A stretch of 46,908 nucleotides of DNA from Candidatus Altimarinota bacterium. GTDB lineage: Bacteria; Cyanobacteriota; Cyanobacteriia; Cyanobacteriales; Microcystaceae. The position numbers were made by a program, and so were the translations under genes. The stretch is taken from positions 1 to 46,908 of the forward strand of contig JAAUUT010000028.1 in the NCBI GenBank assembly GCA_012031035.1, in the 5' to 3' direction. The notes under the pieces were generated by a model. The model did not search any database, was not told the origin of the DNA, and saw nothing but the letters and a program-made list of their open reading frames with translations. This document shows positions 10,382 to 18,680 of the stretch, piece after piece (the first letter of the stretch is position 1; every line of letters starts with the position of its first letter).

Positions 10382-10532
10382 GAGTAATTCTATCTAATAA
10401 ACTCTCCACATAATATTATGCCGTGAAAAAGCCAAGAATATCTTGAAGGTAGGTGCGATCGCGCTTGTAGAACGGCTTGATTGCTAACGCTTATTTATAA
10501 CCTAATCTACAACTTTATTTGTGCCTGCTTAC

Positions 10533-11165
10533 TTATCGTCTTCTTTCGTCTAATTTACGATAAACATCCCTGAGTTCTACCTGATGATACGATAAGGCAA
10601 CGAGTGCGTGATAAAACAAATCGGCAACTTCTGAAGCGATCGCATCTTTATTATCATCCTTACACGCCATCACCACTTCTGCTGATTCTTCGCCAATTTT
10701 CTTGAGGATTTTATTATCTCCTCCTGCAAAAAGCTGACAAGTATAGGAACTTTCGCTCTTGTTGTCTCGGCGATCGCAAATGACTTCAAATACCGCAGAT
10801 AAGGTATCCGCCTTCGGTGTGGCTTTTTTGCCTTCGACTCGGTGAAAACAACTTCTCTCACCCGTATGACAAGCGATATCTCCAATTTGTTCGATAGTAA
10901 GCAATAGCGCATCGCTATCGCAATCGTAGCGAAGATCGCGAATTTTCTGAATGTGCCCCGACGTTGCGCCTTTGTGCCACAATTCTTGACGAGATCGACT
11001 CCAGTACCAAGCTTCTCCGGTATCGAGGGTTTTTTGTAGAGATTCTCGATTCATCCATGCCATCATTAATACTGTCCCATCAAGATAGTCTTGCGCGATC
11101 GCGGGGACTAATCCTTGTTCGTTGTAGCGAATTTCGTCAAGGGGAATTTTTGGGGTTGGGGACAT
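10533..11165 (-). CDS. hisIE: Bifunctional phosphoribosyl-AMP cyclohydrolase / phosphoribosyl-ATP pyrophosphatase
   Basis: A 210-residue fusion that carries out steps 2 and 3 of histidine biosynthesis. The N-terminal HisI domain (about 1-115) has the metal-binding DCDSD at 81-85 and the zinc cysteines Cys99 and Cys106 in ACHTGERSC. The C-terminal HisE domain (about 122-210) has [10 protein letters not shown] and [10 protein letters not shown], the acidic helices of the MazG-like pyrophosphatase fold. Both active sites look intact. No other his genes are adjacent, which is usual in cyanobacteria where the pathway is dispersed. Confidence 0.96.
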   Translation of the reverse strand: MSPTPKIPLDEIRYNEQGLVPAIAQDYLDGTVLMMAWMNRESLQKTLDTGEAWYWSRSRQELWHKGATSGHIQKIRDLRYDCDSDALLLTIEQIGDIACHTGERSCFHRVEGKKATPKADTLSAVFEVICDRRDNKSESSYTCQLFAGGDNKILKKIGEESAEVVMACKDDNKDAIASEVADLFYHALVALSYHQVELRDVYRKLDERRR

Positions 11166-11260
11166 AACAATCGGCTCTCAACAAGGCTTTGGTGCTTACT
11201 AATTGTACTTTAAAATTATCTTAGTAACGCGATCGCTATTTACAGTGACTAGTGACTAGT

Positions 11261-11341
11261 GACAAGGAAGACAAGGAAGACAAGGGGGACAAGGGAGACA
11301 AGGGAGACAAGGGAGACAAGGGGGACAAGGGAGACAAGGGG
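11261..11341. repeat. 9-bp minisatellite, nine units
   Basis: Nine consecutive copies of GACAAGGRR (last two bases vary between AA, GA and GG) fill 81 bp between hisIE and the M50 protease gene. Direct repeats of GTGACTA precede it, and ATCACCA and GTTGCCT repeats follow. The same 9-bp unit, in the opposite orientation, is found inside a coding sequence at 26490-26547. Confidence 0.9.
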
Positions 11342-11466
11342 AAAAATACATGAAAATTTACCCTTTACCCAATTTCCCAATCGCCTGTCACCAATCACCA
11401 ATCACCAGTTCTTGTTGCCTGTTGCCTATTCCCTTGTAAAATAACAACAATCCAAACTTTTTTAGC

Positions 11467-12672
11467 CTAATCGAGTTCTTTGGCGATCGCAGCTAAATTT
11501 AAATAACTTGGATAAGTTCCCTCAGCTTTGATGCGTTTGATTTCTGCATCGGGAATCGGTAAATTTTGCCGAGTTACGACGGCTTTAACTAAATCGCCGC
11601 GATCGATAATACCAGCTACAGCACCCGCAGGAGACAAAACTGTAATTCGTCTATCTTCAATTTGTTCTAATCGATTAATCGTCTCTACCAAAGAAGTTTT
11701 TTCTTCCACAAAAGGAATTTCTGTTAGCGGTCGCGCAATTTCTAACAAGGTCGTACTTTCCCATTGACTGCGTTCGATCGCTTGTAACTCTTTCGGCTGT
11801 ACTAAACCGCGATAGCGCCCATCAGAAGCCGCATAATAGATTCCTGGAGAACCGAGATCTGTCAAAATATATTCCTGAGCAAAATCTTTTAACGTCCGGT
11901 TAGCATCGATTACCCGAAATTCGCGCGTCATGGCATCGGCAGCCACTAAGCTTAATACACTTTCTTGTATTTTTGTCAAGCGTTCGTAAGCATTCGCATT
12001 GCGTAAAACAAACCATCCGATTAACGAAATCCAAGCAATGCTAAATTCCCCCGTAAGCAGGACGAGTAACAATCCGATTCCGATGCCCAAGAAACCGATT
12101 AACTTCCCGCTAGCAGAAGCCCAGCGCATTCCACAGAGGCGATCGCCCGTAAGTTTCCAGACAATTGCTTTGAGAACTTGTCCCCCATCTAGGGGCAATC
12201 CTGGAATTAAATTAAACAAAGCCAAAACGAGATTAATTCTAGCTAAATCCGAACTAACAAATTCTAAGAGACTAAATTCGCTAGTTAATTGCGTCAAGAG
12301 CAAAAATAGCCCAAACAAGACTAAGCTAACACACGGGCCGGCGATCGCCACTAGTAAAGCTTCGACGGGTGTTTTTGATTCTCGCTCAATCGACGCAACT
12401 CCTCCAAACAAAAACAATGTAATTGAATTGACGGAAATGCCTTGAGCGCGAGCAACCAGACTGTGACCCAACTCATGCAATAGAACCGACGCAAAAAGCA
12501 ACAGCGCCATAACCAGCCCCATCACCCAACCGATTAACGGAGATTGCGATGAAAAGCTGCTAGCATTGAGTTCGCCAGCATCAATAATGGTGACTAAAGC
12601 TAAAATTAACAGCCATGAAGAATCGATATAGAAGGGAATGTCAAATAAAGAGCCAATGCGCCATTTAGTCAT
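11467..12672 (-). CDS. Site-2-protease-like M50 metallopeptidase with CBS pair
   Basis: A 401-residue integral membrane protein. TM segments occur near 18-32, 47-66, 105-128, 143-160 and 192-220. The zinc site is complete: HELGH at 66-70 and LDGG at 161-164 within NLIPGLPLDGG, the third ligand being the Asp. A tandem pair of CBS domains occupies about 245-370 and may sense adenine nucleotides. Such enzymes cleave membrane-bound substrates such as anti-sigma factors; the substrate here is unknown. Its start is 33 bases after the stop of the FHA gene on the same strand, so the two are probably co-transcribed. Confidence 0.92.
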   Translation of the reverse strand: MTKWRIGSLFDIPFYIDSSWLLILALVTIIDAGELNASSFSSQSPLIGWVMGLVMALLLFASVLLHELGHSLVARAQGISVNSITLFLFGGVASIERESKTPVEALLVAIAGPCVSLVLFGLFLLLTQLTSEFSLLEFVSSDLARINLVLALFNLIPGLPLDGGQVLKAIVWKLTGDRLCGMRWASASGKLIGFLGIGIGLLLVLLTGEFSIAWISLIGWFVLRNANAYERLTKIQESVLSLVAADAMTREFRVIDANRTLKDFAQEYILTDLGSPGIYYAASDGRYRGLVQPKELQAIERSQWESTTLLEIARPLTEIPFVEEKTSLVETINRLEQIEDRRITVLSPAGAVAGIIDRGDLVKAVVTRQNLPIPDAEIKRIKAEGTYPSYLNLAAIAKELD

Positions 12673-12705
12673 TATTCCTGGGGAAGGGAGAATTGTTTTT
12701 TAGAC

Positions 12706-13578
12706 TTAATTTATTTGGAAGATAAAAGTCATCTTGTCTCCTTTGCCTAAAGAAATGCGATCGCCGCTTCGCAGTCGATGGCGATTTCCTAATGACAAAG
12801 GCGTGTGATTGATATAAGTTCCATTAGAACTACCCGTATCCTCTATATAAAAATTATCTCCTTCAACTCTAATATCTGCATGAATGCGAGAAACAATTTC
12901 CGAGTCTGGGAAACCGGAAACATCAATATCGGGAGGAATTTGTTCGTTAGGCTTACCAATATGAATTACCGATATCGAATAGGGAAGTTCGATGCGGGTT
13001 TGCGTTTGAACGTGCAACAAACTAGCAGTTTGAATTTGTAGCCTTGTTGGAGCGCTACCGACAGGAGAATTTGCAGCAGAAGAATGAGGAGTTATAGTTG
13101 GCGAACTAACACTAGCGTTTGATTGGGGAGGAGATAAAGGCGAGCTAAGTAAATCGGGCAATCTCAGCGGGCCAGAATCTAATTCTGGTTCTGCTTTGTT
13201 ATTTGCCGAGGCAGGAATATGAGGCTCGGATCTTGGCGTGGGTTCTGGTTCTGAACCCGATGCGATCGCTGAAGCATCGGGAACTGGAGGCATCAACTGT
13301 ACTGTTGGCGCACCTGCATTTTCTTCTTCTTGGTTTTGCTTGTTTGCGGAGGCTCGATTACTGCTGACGATGGTTTCTGAAATTTCATCTAATTCGTCTA
13401 CCTTACTTGCCACTTCTGGCTGCAAGTTAAAACCGCACTGACCGCAAAAAGTTGCGTCTGTTTGTACGGGAGCGCCGCAGTTTGGACAATTAGTCGTTGT
13501 TGGCAAAGGCGTATAGCAGGCTTCGCATTGAATAGCTTCGTCAGGATTTTGGTGATTGCAATGAGGGCAGACAATCAT
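12706..13578 (-). CDS. Zinc-ribbon and FHA domain protein
   Basis: A 290-residue protein. Two zinc ribbons lie at the N-terminus (Cys4, 7, 18, 21 and Cys31, 34, 45, 48). A low-complexity Ser/Pro/Glu-rich linker covers about 55-195, and an FHA domain about 205-285 contains IHIGKP, SRIHADI, GSSNGTYIN and GDRISLG. FHA domains bind phosphothreonine peptides, so a Ser/Thr kinase partner is expected, though none is in the window. No membrane segment. The ATG directly follows a tandem TCAGTTA/TAACTGA stretch that is part of a leader repeat shared with moxR. It probably forms an operon with the downstream M50 protease gene. Confidence 0.88.
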   Translation of the reverse strand: MIVCPHCNHQNPDEAIQCEACYTPLPTTTNCPNCGAPVQTDATFCGQCGFNLQPEVASKVDELDEISETIVSSNRASANKQNQEEENAGAPTVQLMPPVPDASAIASGSEPEPTPRSEPHIPASANNKAEPELDSGPLRLPDLLSSPLSPPQSNASVSSPTITPHSSAANSPVGSAPTRLQIQTASLLHVQTQTRIELPYSISVIHIGKPNEQIPPDIDVSGFPDSEIVSRIHADIRVEGDNFYIEDTGSSNGTYINHTPLSLGNRHRLRSGDRISLGKGDKMTFIFQIN

Positions 13579-13591
13579 AATCAGTTATCAG

Positions 13592-13646
13592 TTATCAGTT
13601 ATCAGTTATTGCTAGAGACGCGATATATCGCGTCTGTACATCAGTT
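13592..13646 (-). repeat. 55-bp leader repeat, copy 1 (upstream of FHA gene)
   Basis: Contains the 20-bp perfect palindrome AGACGCGATATATCGCGTCT at 13616-13635, flanked by TCAGTTA tandem units. The 55 bp match 41017-41071 in inverted orientation with two differences. On the minus strand it ends 13 bases before the FHA start codon, so it probably lies in the 5' leader. Further TCAGTTA units fill the remaining gap. No Shine-Dalgarno sequence is obvious between it and the ATG. Confidence 0.85.
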
Positions 13647-13724
13647 ATCAATTATCAGGAGTGTAGGAGTTTAGGAGGAAAATAATTCATTAATAAATTT
13701 ACTGGCGACTTCCGACTTTCATTA

Positions 13725-13756
13725 ACTGGTTACTGGTCACTGGTCACTGGTCACTG
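13725..13756. repeat. 7-bp ACTGGTC tandem repeat
   Basis: Four units of ACTGGTY plus a partial fifth. Related ACTGGTCA/GTGACTAG strings occur near 11244, 20889, 30338, 32500 and inside the LD-carboxypeptidase gene near 38355, so this is a dispersed repeat type. Confidence 0.75.
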
Positions 13757-13784
13757 AAAAAGTCCTCCTTGTCTCCTTTGCTTT

Positions 13785-14513
13785 TTATTCTCTCCCCTCC
13801 AACTCTTCTCCGGCGGCGAAATCGAGTAACCACCAGAGTTCTCCTTGCGGTTGCACGAATCGAGAAGGATAAGCGATCGCATCTCCGCTAGAAGAGAATA
13901 TTTGGGCTAGAGCAGGTCGCTTGCTTTCGCCTGCAACTAGAAAAATAATACAATTAGCGCGATTAATTAAAGGAATAGTAAAAGTAATGCGCGGTTGACC
14001 GTCTTTATTGCCTACCGTTATCAGGCGATCGCATACTTGCAGCGCATCTGTCTTAGGAAATAGTGAGGCGGTATGTCCGTCATCGCCCATTCCTAGTAAG
14101 ATGATATCCAACGCGGGAAATTCTCCTGCTGCTACGCCAAAAAATTGTTGTAACTCAGCTTCATAGCTTTGAGCGTCTTTGATGGGATCGTTTGCGCCTG
14201 TAGGCATTGGATGAATATTGGCAGCAGGAATGTCAATGCGATCGAGCCAAGCTTGACGAGCCATTCGCTCGTTGCTGTCGGGATGGTCTGCTGGTACATA
14301 GCGCTCGTCTCCCCAGAAAATATGAATTTTTTCCCAAGGTAAAGACTGCTCTGCTAGAGCTTCGTATAAAGGTTTAGGGGTACTGCCGCCTGATAAAGCT
14401 AGGGTACACTGTCCCCGCTCTCGCAATGCCGTTTGAATTTTTTCTAGCATCAGTGCTAGCGATCGCTCGATTAGGGTTTGTTTATTGGGTAAAATTTCAA
14501 CTAATTTTTTCAT
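13785..14513 (-). CDS. pgl: 6-phosphogluconolactonase
   Basis: A 242-residue protein of the DevB/Pgl type that hydrolyses 6-phosphogluconolactone to 6-phosphogluconate in the oxidative pentose phosphate pathway. Motifs: LALSGGSTPKPLYEAL near the N-terminus (phosphate binding), FWGDERYVPADHPDSN, and LGMGDDGHTASLFP with the conserved Asp-Gly-His. The open frame runs 40 codons further upstream, but these are unlike the family, so the ATG at 14513 is chosen. The next enzyme of the pathway, gnd, is about 8.5 kb away. Confidence 0.95.
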   Translation of the reverse strand: MKKLVEILPNKQTLIERSLALMLEKIQTALRERGQCTLALSGGSTPKPLYEALAEQSLPWEKIHIFWGDERYVPADHPDSNERMARQAWLDRIDIPAANIHPMPTGANDPIKDAQSYEAELQQFFGVAAGEFPALDIILLGMGDDGHTASLFPKTDALQVCDRLITVGNKDGQPRITFTIPLINRANCIIFLVAGESKRPALAQIFSSSGDAIAYPSRFVQPQGELWWLLDFAAGEELEGRE

Positions 14514-14899
14514 TCGTCTTAATTTTGCTTTGGCGAAGCACCCTACGACAAAGTAGAAGTTGAATCGCCGCTCTAACTTCAAGAAAACTTTACATCTAAT
14601 GGGTTCAAGTTTACCTATATTATATTGAAGCAATCTTTATTACAGAATTCAGCAGTCAGAATTCGGAAGTTTTGCAACAATAACCTATACTCGATAAAAT
14701 TTTTGGAATCTTGCAGTTAGTTGTTTTTAAATTTACTTAAATTGTTCTCTCTGACTTAAATTGAAGCGTAACTTATTACATTGTTGCTGTACGAAAGCAA
14801 CATTACTATTTTGTATTAGTCCTCACCCATGATAGTTTAGAGTGCGCTGTCATAATTACTGTCATAATTTTTAATTTGTAACTAATCGATGAGAAAACA
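14514..14899. other. Divergent intergenic region, no gene seen
   Basis: AT-rich space between pgl and the HpsJ-like gene, which diverge. A short direct repeat, CTGTCATAATT, occurs twice near 14846-14870. Nothing else was recognised; promoters for both genes are expected here. Confidence 0.5.
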
Positions 14900-15694
14900 A
14901 TGAATAACTCAGCTTTTACCTCCTTATGTCTCAAACTGATCGGAACGATCTTTATTCTCTCTTTTTTACTTGACGCCATTACGCTAGCCATTCCCTTAAA
15001 CTGGCAGAATCCCCAATGGCAGATTGGGTTTGTTACTAGTCTTGTCGATCGCGGTATCGTTCCCTTAGTGGGAATGTCGCTGATTTTATTGGGATACTGG
15101 ATTGACAATAGTAGTGGCAATCCCAGCTTAGGTGCGGGTTTGAGATTGCCTATGTTTGGTCTGGCGATTCTTTTGGGATTAGTCTTTTTACTGTTAGTCC
15201 CCGTCCATTTAAACAACCTCAATCAAGCGCAAGCGTCGTTGATGGAACAAATCGAACAGAGTGCCGGACAAGGTGAAGAACAAATACAAGGTTTTTTAAC
15301 TCAGATTAATACTTTGTCTCAAAATCCTCAATTACTCGATCGCGAAATTCAACAGCGCAACCAAGTCATTGAAACCGGACAATTTCAAGGCAGAAACGTT
15401 CCTCCTCAACAGCTAGAAGCCTTGCGCGGACAACGCGATCAGCTTCAGCAATTAAGAGATTTATCGAAAAATCCACCAGAATTTAAGAAAAGATTGGATC
15501 AAATCAAAGGTCAACTGCAAACTCAATTGCTCGATCGCAGAAAAAATGCAGAAAGTCAAGCTAAAGGCGAAGCTCTCAAACAAGGATTGCGCATTGGTTT
15601 GAGTAGCTTAATGCTGGCGATTGGCTATACCGCAGTCGGGGCCCTCGGTTTTAAGGGATTGGGAGGCGTAAAAACCAGTCGCCCTAGAATTTAA
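14900..15694 (+). CDS. HpsJ-like membrane protein
   Basis: A 264-residue protein resembling the cyanobacterial HpsJ family, linked in filamentous species to hormogonium polysaccharide and motility. It has TM helices near 10-31, 43-68 and 84-104, then a long soluble Gln/Glu-rich coiled coil (about 108-215), and a final hydrophobic helix about 227-252. No catalytic motif is visible. It is monocistronic, with a strong terminator 19 bases after its stop. Family call from overall layout and N-terminal wording; function is inference. Confidence 0.6.
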   Translation: MNNSAFTSLCLKLIGTIFILSFLLDAITLAIPLNWQNPQWQIGFVTSLVDRGIVPLVGMSLILLGYWIDNSSGNPSLGAGLRLPMFGLAILLGLVFLLLVPVHLNNLNQAQASLMEQIEQSAGQGEEQIQGFLTQINTLSQNPQLLDREIQQRNQVIETGQFQGRNVPPQQLEALRGQRDQLQQLRDLSKNPPEFKKRLDQIKGQLQTQLLDRRKNAESQAKGEALKQGLRIGLSSLMLAIGYTAVGALGFKGLGGVKTSRPRI

Positions 15695-15713
15695 ATCAAT
15701 TTTTCGATCGTCT

Positions 15714-15744
15714 CCCGTACCTCATAAGGTGCGGGATTTTTTTT
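15714..15744 (+). terminator. Rho-independent terminator after HpsJ-like gene
   Basis: Stem CCCGTACCT / AGGTGCGGG (one G-T pair) with a CATA loop, then eight T at 15737-15744. Confidence 0.9.
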
Positions 15745-15805
15745 ATCTTGAAGCGCGATCGCTTTCTAAAACCGAGCGAAAAATATTTATAATCCTTTAC
15801 AATTT

Positions 15806-16744
15806 TTAAAACTCGCTATATTTTCCTCCCAAACCTTCAACAATGGCACGGGTATTAGACACCATCATTTTGATATAGCTATCTCCTTCGCTATTAGGTG
15901 CGCCAAGAGAATCTGAATAGAGTTCGCGTGGGGCAATTTTTACTTTGGCTTCTTCAGCAACGGCTTGAAGAAGCGTAGGATTAATTGTCGTTTCAGCAAA
16001 AATTGTCGGGATATTAGTTTTTTGAATAGAATCTGAGAGATTTTTGACGGTTTGGGCGCTAGGTTGTTCTTCGGTGCTAATCCCAATTAGCGTACCCGCC
16101 ATTTCTAATCCATAGGCGCGAGTATAATACTGAAAAGCATCGTGAGTTGTGACTAACTTGCGTCGCGCGCGGGGAATAGTTTGAATCTGTTGGCTAATCC
16201 AACTATCGAGACGTTGCAATTCTTGGGTCAGTTGCGCGGCGTTTTGAGTAAATTCTGGTTGGTCTTCTGGTGAAATTTCGCTCAAGCGATCGCGAATTTC
16301 ATTGACCATTGCGATCGCATTTTTAGCATTTCCCCAAACGTGGGGATCGGGTACTTTTTTTCCTTCTTTATCAGCGTCTAAAGGCGTAACCACCTCGCCT
16401 ACTGCAACTTTTTTGGCTTTGACCCCCGCCGCATTCATCATTCTAATTAAACCAGGCTCTAAGTTGTAACCGTTATAAAAAATGAGTTCGGCTTCTTCAA
16501 AAGCCACGCTATCGGCGGGAACGGGTTCGTAAACATGAGGATCTGTACCTGGTTTGAGAATTCCTTTCGCCTCGATTTCGTCTCCTCCAACTCGTTCGAC
16601 GAGATCGGCAATGATGGTACTCGTAGAAACGACTTTTGGCTTATTATTTTGCGTTTCATTTCTATCGGACGATTGAGGCTGGCAGCCAACACTCCAGAAT
16701 ACAGTAAATACTGTTAAGGCTATTAGCCAAGGAAATTTCTTCAT
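15806..16744 (-). CDS. Zn/Mn-family ABC transporter substrate-binding lipoprotein
   Basis: A 312-residue cluster A-I (TroA/ZnuA/PsaA-type) metal-binding protein. A lipoprotein signal ends at Cys21 (WSVGC). Likely metal ligands are His70 (GTDPHVYEP), His135 (DPHVWGN), His201 (TTHDAFQYY) and Asp278 (YSDSLG). The third ligand is His, as in TroA and ZnuA, not the Glu of cyanobacterial MntC and PsaA, and there is no His-rich loop, so zinc or manganese are both possible. It is transcribed divergently from the ATPase and permease genes of the same system across a 123-base control region. Confidence 0.88.
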   Translation of the reverse strand: MKKFPWLIALTVFTVFWSVGCQPQSSDRNETQNNKPKVVSTSTIIADLVERVGGDEIEAKGILKPGTDPHVYEPVPADSVAFEEAELIFYNGYNLEPGLIRMMNAAGVKAKKVAVGEVVTPLDADKEGKKVPDPHVWGNAKNAIAMVNEIRDRLSEISPEDQPEFTQNAAQLTQELQRLDSWISQQIQTIPRARRKLVTTHDAFQYYTRAYGLEMAGTLIGISTEEQPSAQTVKNLSDSIQKTNIPTIFAETTINPTLLQAVAEEAKVKIAPRELYSDSLGAPNSEGDSYIKMMVSNTRAIVEGLGGKYSEF

Positions 16745-16762
16745 TTCGGTTGCTAGTAGTTT

Positions 16763-16800
16763 TCATAATTTTATCATATTTGTTCTCATAATTCTTTCAT
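16763..16800. promoter_or_regulatory. Two 15-bp direct repeats in the divergent metal-transporter promoter
   Basis: TCATAATTTTATCAT (16763-16777) and TCATAATTCTTTCAT (16786-16800) match at 13 of 15 positions and are spaced 23 bp start to start, about two helical turns. They sit midway between the divergent transporter genes, where a metal-responsive repressor site is expected. No exact Zur or MntR consensus was recognised. Confidence 0.35.
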
Positions 16801-16867
16801 TTTTATATTATCCTTGTATAGTAGGGCTTAATAAAGTCTTTAGCTCGGCAATCGGAGATTTTAGTTT

Positions 16868-17622
16868 ATGAATGATGCAAACGGGATTATAGTCAGCCAT
16901 TTGGGAGTGTCTTATCGAACTGTCGAGGCGTTAAAAGATATTACCTTACACATAAAACCAGGACGGTTGACGGGTGCGATTGGGCCGAATGGTGCGGGGA
17001 AAAGCACGTTAATTAAAGCGATGCTGGATTTAATCCCAACCAATCAAGGTTCGGTTCAGTACGAGGGAAAACCTTTAAGCGATAATTTAGAGAAGGTTGC
17101 TTACGTTCCCCAGCGATCGCAAATTGACTGGACTTATCCAGCGACGGTTTGGGATGTGGTGATGATGGGACGAGTACAGAAAACGGGATGGTTTCAGCGT
17201 TTCTCTACTGTAAGCCGTCGCATCGCCGCAGAAGCTTTAGAACGGGTTGATATGAGTGCTTATCGCGATCGCCCTATCGGTCAATTGTCGGGGGGACAAC
17301 AACAGCGAGTATTTTTAGCGCGATCGCTCGCACAAGAAGCCGATATTTTTTCTTTGACGAACCATTTGTTGGGGTCGATCGCAAGACTGAGTATATTATT
17401 TTTAATATTTTTCATCAGTTAACGAATGCTGGAAAAATTGTTTTAGTCGTCAACCACGATTTAGGCGAGTCAATTGTTAATTTTGACGATTTAATTCTCT
17501 TAAATAAAGAATTAATTGCTGTTGGGGAAAGACAAACAGTTTTAAGCGAAGAAAATATTTATCGCGCCTACGGGGGTAAGGTTGTTTTCTTTGACGAAAA
17601 TCGCCTACAAATGGCTGCTTGA
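16868..17622 (+). pseudogene. Metal ABC transporter ATP-binding protein, frameshifted
   Basis: The gene encodes the ATPase of the Zn/Mn uptake system. The Walker A motif GPNGAGKS, Q-loop region VPQRSQIDWTYPATVWDVV and signature LSGGQQQR are intact in the first frame. At the T run 17346-17351 one base is missing: the current frame reads DIFSLTNHLL and stops at 17422, whereas one extra T restores DIFFFDEPFVGVD (Walker B and D-loop) and then VVNHDLGES (H-loop His) to a stop at 17620. With the base restored the product is 251 residues, normal for the family. As written, the product lacks Walker B and cannot hydrolyse ATP. This could be a recent pseudogene or a sequencing error. Confidence 0.9.
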
Positions 17623-17769
17623 GGAAAGGGAATAAGGAACAGGCAACAGAATAACCATTGGTAAAATTTAAGTATCTATTAGTTCGATAAGTCTCCGAAT
17701 TGCTGGCGATAACGCTTTAATAGACGTTACGCCTCTTTTAGCTGTTTAATTAATTATCAAAAAGTTTTT

Positions 17770-18666
17770 ATGTTAGAAACGTTAATCGAACCATTACAGT
17801 ATAGCTTCATGCAGCGATCGCTAATAGAAGCAATTATTGTGGGTGTTATCTGTGCTGTGGTAGGTAGCTATTTAATGGTACAACGATTGGCTTTATTAGG
17901 AGATGCTATTAGTCATTCAGTTTTACCTGGTTTAGCTGTTGCGTTTCTATTAAATATTAATATTTATATTGGTGCGTTTATTGCTGGGTTAACCAGTACA
18001 ATTTTGATTAATTTAATTAGAACGCGATCGCAGATTAAAGAAGATGCCGCGATGGGAATTGTTTTTTCAGCATTTTTTGCATTTGGAATTACTTTAATTA
18101 CCGTTATTCAAAAAGACAATAAAATCGATCTTAATCACTTTTTATTTGGCAATATTCTTGGCGTTACTTTTGAGGATATTCGGGATACTTTTATGATTGC
18201 GATCGTGGTTTTATTAGTAACGATCGCGCTCTATAAAGAATTACTTTTTTATACGTTTGATAAATTGGGCGCTCAAGCTGTCGGATTGCCTGTTAACTTA
18301 TTAGATTTAGGACTCACAATTTTAATTGGACTAACTATTGTTGCTAGTCTCAAAGCTGTAGGCGTTATTTTAGTTCTTTCATTATTAATTACCCCGGCAG
18401 CAACTGCTTATTTATTGGTTAATCGCTTGCATCAGGTGATGATTTTAGGCGTAGGGATAGGTGTATTGTCTAGTATCAGTGGAATGTATTTAAGTTATTT
18501 TTATAATTTACCGTCAGGCCCGGCAATTGTTTTAGTCGCGTCGGGTTTATTTGTTTTTGCATTTTTATTTAGTCCCTCGCAAGGAATCTTTACTCATCCT
18601 GCTTCTAACTCGCATCAATCATTTTTTTTAAAAGAGTTAAAACAGTTGATGCGATCGCACAAATAA
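17770..18666 (+). CDS. Metal ABC transporter permease (Zn/Mn family)
   Basis: A 298-residue ABC-3 family permease with eight or so hydrophobic segments. Family features include GDAISHSVLPGLAVAF near residue 55 and the region LKAVGVILVLSLLITPAATAYLL, which contacts the ATPase. It follows the frameshifted ATPase gene by 147 bases on the same strand and should pair with the lipoprotein encoded divergently. The frame is intact throughout, which slightly favours the view that the system is still functional. Confidence 0.92.
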   Translation: MLETLIEPLQYSFMQRSLIEAIIVGVICAVVGSYLMVQRLALLGDAISHSVLPGLAVAFLLNINIYIGAFIAGLTSTILINLIRTRSQIKEDAAMGIVFSAFFAFGITLITVIQKDNKIDLNHFLFGNILGVTFEDIRDTFMIAIVVLLVTIALYKELLFYTFDKLGAQAVGLPVNLLDLGLTILIGLTIVASLKAVGVILVLSLLITPAATAYLLVNRLHQVMILGVGIGVLSSISGMYLSYFYNLPSGPAIVLVASGLFVFAFLFSPSQGIFTHPASNSHQSFFLKELKQLMRSHK

Positions 18667-18680
18667 TTTTACCTTTATCA

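Noticed and set aside
11259..11444. Open frame across the GACAAGGRR minisatellite (Arg/Thr/Glu-rich)
   Set aside because: It exists only because a 9-bp repeat has no stop in that frame; low-complexity product, no ribosome binding site.
15806..16744. Naming the binding protein MntC
   Set aside because: The third ligand is His201, not the Glu of MntC, so a manganese-specific name is not justified.
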